This document shows, one piece after another, positions 62,442 to 64,000 of a stretch of 64,000 bases of DNA; the stretch's first letter is position 1; every line of letters starts with the position of its first letter. The translations under genes and the position numbers were made by a program. The notes beneath the pieces are model-generated. The model was not told where the DNA came from. It saw only the letters and a list, made by a program, of their open reading frames with translations, and ran no database searches. The stretch spans positions 372,001 through 436,000 of the forward strand of contig NZ_BMSY01000004.1 in NCBI RefSeq assembly GCF_014649395.1, read 5' to 3'. The stretch is from Streptomyces aureoverticillatus. GTDB taxonomy: Bacteria > Actinomycetota > Actinomycetes > Streptomycetales > Streptomycetaceae.

Positions 62442-62933
62442 TTGACTCGGCCAATGCTCTTTCTGCTCCTGCTGTTGGCCCTGGCCGGTCTGATCGCCGT
62501 CTTCGGTTTCGTCGGCTACGGATGCGGCACCCTGGGCCGCGTCGGCCTCCGGCGGGCCGACCGTGAGACATGGCTTCGAAGCTGCGCCGCCCTCCTGTGC
62601 GCGGCGGCGGTCGCCCTGTACACCTTGGGCCTGCTCGGGGTCGCCGGTGCGGTCATGACCGCGGAGGACGGCGGTACGGACTCGGCGCCGATTCGGTCCT
62701 GCCGTACACCGGGCTGGCAGGAGCGGACGGCGGCCGACGGGATCGTCGGCTACACGGTCGACTATGTGCCGCTCCGTTTCCTCTGCGAGACGAATGACGG
62801 CGGCAGTTACGCGACCGGCGCCGTTCCCGGTTACGTCAATCCGGCCGCGTTCGGTTTCGCGCTCGCAGCCGTGGGGCTCGGGGTCAGCGCCGCCCGGTGC
62901 GGCTCTGGTCGCGTGCCGCGCGGTAGCGCGTGA
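62442..62933 (+). CDS. Hypothetical membrane protein
   Basis: 163 residues with helices MLFLLLLLALAGLIAVFGFVGYGCG, SCAALLCAAAVALYTLGLLGVAGAV and AFGFALAAVGLGVSAA, and a cysteine-bearing extracytoplasmic loop (IRSCRTPGWQERTAADGIVGYTVDYVPLRFLC). The TTG start at 62442 has GGAG five nt upstream; ATG 62454 is an alternative. Its 3' end overlaps the convergent next gene by 50 nt. Family unknown. Confidence 0.75.
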   Translation: MTRPMLFLLLLLALAGLIAVFGFVGYGCGTLGRVGLRRADRETWLRSCAALLCAAAVALYTLGLLGVAGAVMTAEDGGTDSAPIRSCRTPGWQERTAADGIVGYTVDYVPLRFLCETNDGGSYATGAVPGYVNPAAFGFALAAVGLGVSAARCGSGRVPRGSA

Positions 62934-63249
62934 TCAGTGCGGTGAGTTGTGAGTTGAAGCCTTCCGCGGCCTCGAGGGCGGCTTCCGGCAGGGGGTCGTC
63001 CGGTGCGCAGCCGAGCGCCGGGTGTCCGGCGAGGTGGGCGCACAGGGCGTCGAGGTGGTCCAGGAGGGCGGCGTCGCGCTCCTGGGCGGGGGTGAGGGAG
63101 CGCAGCCACGCGAAGCGCGCGGCGGGGGCGTCGGGGCGGGGCGGCAGGGCGCGGCGCAGGCTCTCGGCGCGCGCGGTCAGGGTGTTCCACACCGGCACGC
63201 GCAGGACTGCGACCAGGCTTCCGAGGTCGGCTTCCACGGTGGTGGTCAT
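62884..63249 (-). CDS. Hypothetical helical protein
   Basis: 121 residues by ATG 63249: MTTTVEADLGSLVAVLRVPVWNTLTARAESLRRALPPRPDAPAARFAWLRSLTPAQERDAALLDHLDALCAHLAGHP and so on. Mostly helical with a Trp-Asn-Thr segment and two cysteines. The frame extends upstream to a GTG at 63384 with a Pro-rich stretch and no ribosome site. It lies 163 nt downstream of the P450 gene on the same strand, perhaps in its operon. I do not recognise it. Confidence 0.65.
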   Translation of the reverse strand: MTTTVEADLGSLVAVLRVPVWNTLTARAESLRRALPPRPDAPAARFAWLRSLTPAQERDAALLDHLDALCAHLAGHPALGCAPDDPLPEAALEAAEGFNSQLTALITRYRAARDQSRTGRR

Positions 63250-63411
63250 GTACTCACGCTCGCAGAGGGCACTGACATCGGGGCCCGGCGCGGGCGGCGC
63301 GTCAGGTGAGTCAGCCGTCCGGGTCCCGCCCGGTGGGGCAAGCGGGGGCACGGCCGGAGCGGGGGCGTGGGGCTGCGGGCTCACGGCCGTCCGGGACCCG
63401 CGGGCCCACGC

Positions 63412-64000
63412 TCACGCCGAGTGCCGGTCGCTCACGAGCATGCGGATGTCGTCCGCCGCCCACAGCACGAACCGTTCGATCGGTGTCACCGTCTCGCGTC
63501 CGGGCGCGGGCCGGAACCGGAAGCGTTTGAGCAGCACGGCCAGGACCAGCTCCGCCTCGACCATGGCCAGCGCCGCGCCCTCGCAGCTGCGGGGGCCGAG
63601 CCCGAAGGGGATGTAGGCGAGCCTCGGACGCTTGGCGGTCTCCTCGGGGGTGAACCGCTCGGGTACGAACTTCTCCGGTTCGGGCCAGTACGCGGGGTTC
63701 AGGTGGACGGCCCAGAACGGATAGAAGATCGTCGCCCCGGCGGGGATCTCGTAGTCGCCGAGGACGAGCGGCTCGGTCGTCTCGCGGGCGCCGTACGGGC
63801 CGGGCGGGTACAAGCGCATGGACTCCTTGAGGGCCATTTCGAGGTACGTGAGGCGGCGGAGGTCGGCGTACTCGGGCGCCGCCCGCTCCCCGAGCACGCG
63901 GTCCAGCTCGTCGGCGACGCGGGTGGCCGCGTCGGGGTGGCGTGCCAGCAGGTGCAGCGTCCAGGAGACGGCCACCCCGGTGGTGTGGTGGGCGGCCAGC
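63412..64000 (-). CDS. Cytochrome P450 (partial, C-terminal)
   Basis: At least 196 residues, cut by the right window edge at its N-terminal side. I-helix LAAHHTTGVAVSWTL has His-His-Thr-Thr in place of the usual acid-Thr pair. The K-helix ExxR is ALKESMRLYPPGPYGAR, the PERF motif is EPEKFVPERF, and the heme-binding loop is YIPFGLGPRSCEGAALAMVEAELV with the Cys ligand. The sequence resembles CYP families that act on terpenes or fatty chains in Streptomyces. No partner gene is in view. Confidence 0.93.
   Translation of the reverse strand, partial: LAAHHTTGVAVSWTLHLLARHPDAATRVADELDRVLGERAAPEYADLRRLTYLEMALKESMRLYPPGPYGARETTEPLVLGDYEIPAGATIFYPFWAVHLNPAYWPEPEKFVPERFTPEETAKRPRLAYIPFGLGPRSCEGAALAMVEAELVLAVLLKRFRFRPAPGRETVTPIERFVLWAADDIRMLVSDRHSA

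Noticed and set aside
62930..63616. 228-codon plus-strand frame over the right end
   Set aside because: Antisense to the P450 and the helical protein; no motif.

Overview
The window looks like a chromosomal stretch of a Streptomyces. It is very GC-rich with strong third-position G/C bias, uses frequent GTG and some TTG starts, and carries genus-typical genes: a rodlin, a 2-methylisoborneol-type operon with a cyclic-nucleotide-domain encapsulin, a chloramphenicol 3-O-phosphotransferase, many TetR/AraC/LuxR regulators and many secreted proteins. I saw no rRNA, tRNA, CRISPR array, transposase or integrase. About 69 genes or gene remnants are called. Both ends are cut: an ABC permease on the left and a cytochrome P450 on the right.

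Layout. 1-5.2 kb: a sugar ABC importer with a secreted GH114 polygalactosaminidase-like enzyme and a DeoR regulator, probably uptake of a galactosamine-type polysaccharide. 5.3-16.1 kb: housekeeping and stress genes (glutamine-dependent NAD synthetase with an SMP-30 lactonase, an Lrp regulator, a solo rodlin, PPK2, MgtC, and a SigJ-like sigma operon). 16.1-19.6 kb: GPP C-methyltransferase, terpene synthase and family 2B encapsulin, with a ladder of about 26-27 bp repeats upstream.

20.1-29.6 kb: the most unusual part. A radical SAM enzyme with a cysteine-less SPASM-like tail lies divergent from an 11-codon ORF (MMYPPPTTGGN) that has a perfect AGGAGGT ribosome site. The ORF is followed at once by a 13-bp hairpin, then two overlapping ABC transporter genes, and a large LuxR-type ATPase regulator preceded by 22-bp tandem repeats. 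This could be a minimal RiPP pathway or a proline-stalling leader controlling an exporter.

29.6-47.5 kb: mostly regulator/effector pairs (GlxA/cupin, ArsR/MFS, TetR/nitroreductase, LysR/EamA, AraC/methyltransferase) plus a Tat-exported class V aminotransferase, a uracil-DNA glycosylase, an FUSC transporter, a glutamate-cysteine ligase carrying a Gly-Ser-Pro repeat, and chloramphenicol phosphotransferase. 47.6-50.1 kb: four secreted proteins including two paralogues of unknown family. 50.3-64 kb: TetR/SnoaL-like pair, HAD phosphatase, a CYP152-type P450 downstream of a lipoprotein, a 27-residue membrane peptide and a DUF6766-like protein, a DUF4097 protein with a 28-bp palindrome, a UvrA-like ATPase, a ketopantoate reductase-like enzyme, three small unknown proteins and the partial P450.

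All functions are inferred from reading translations and motifs by eye. No database search was possible.
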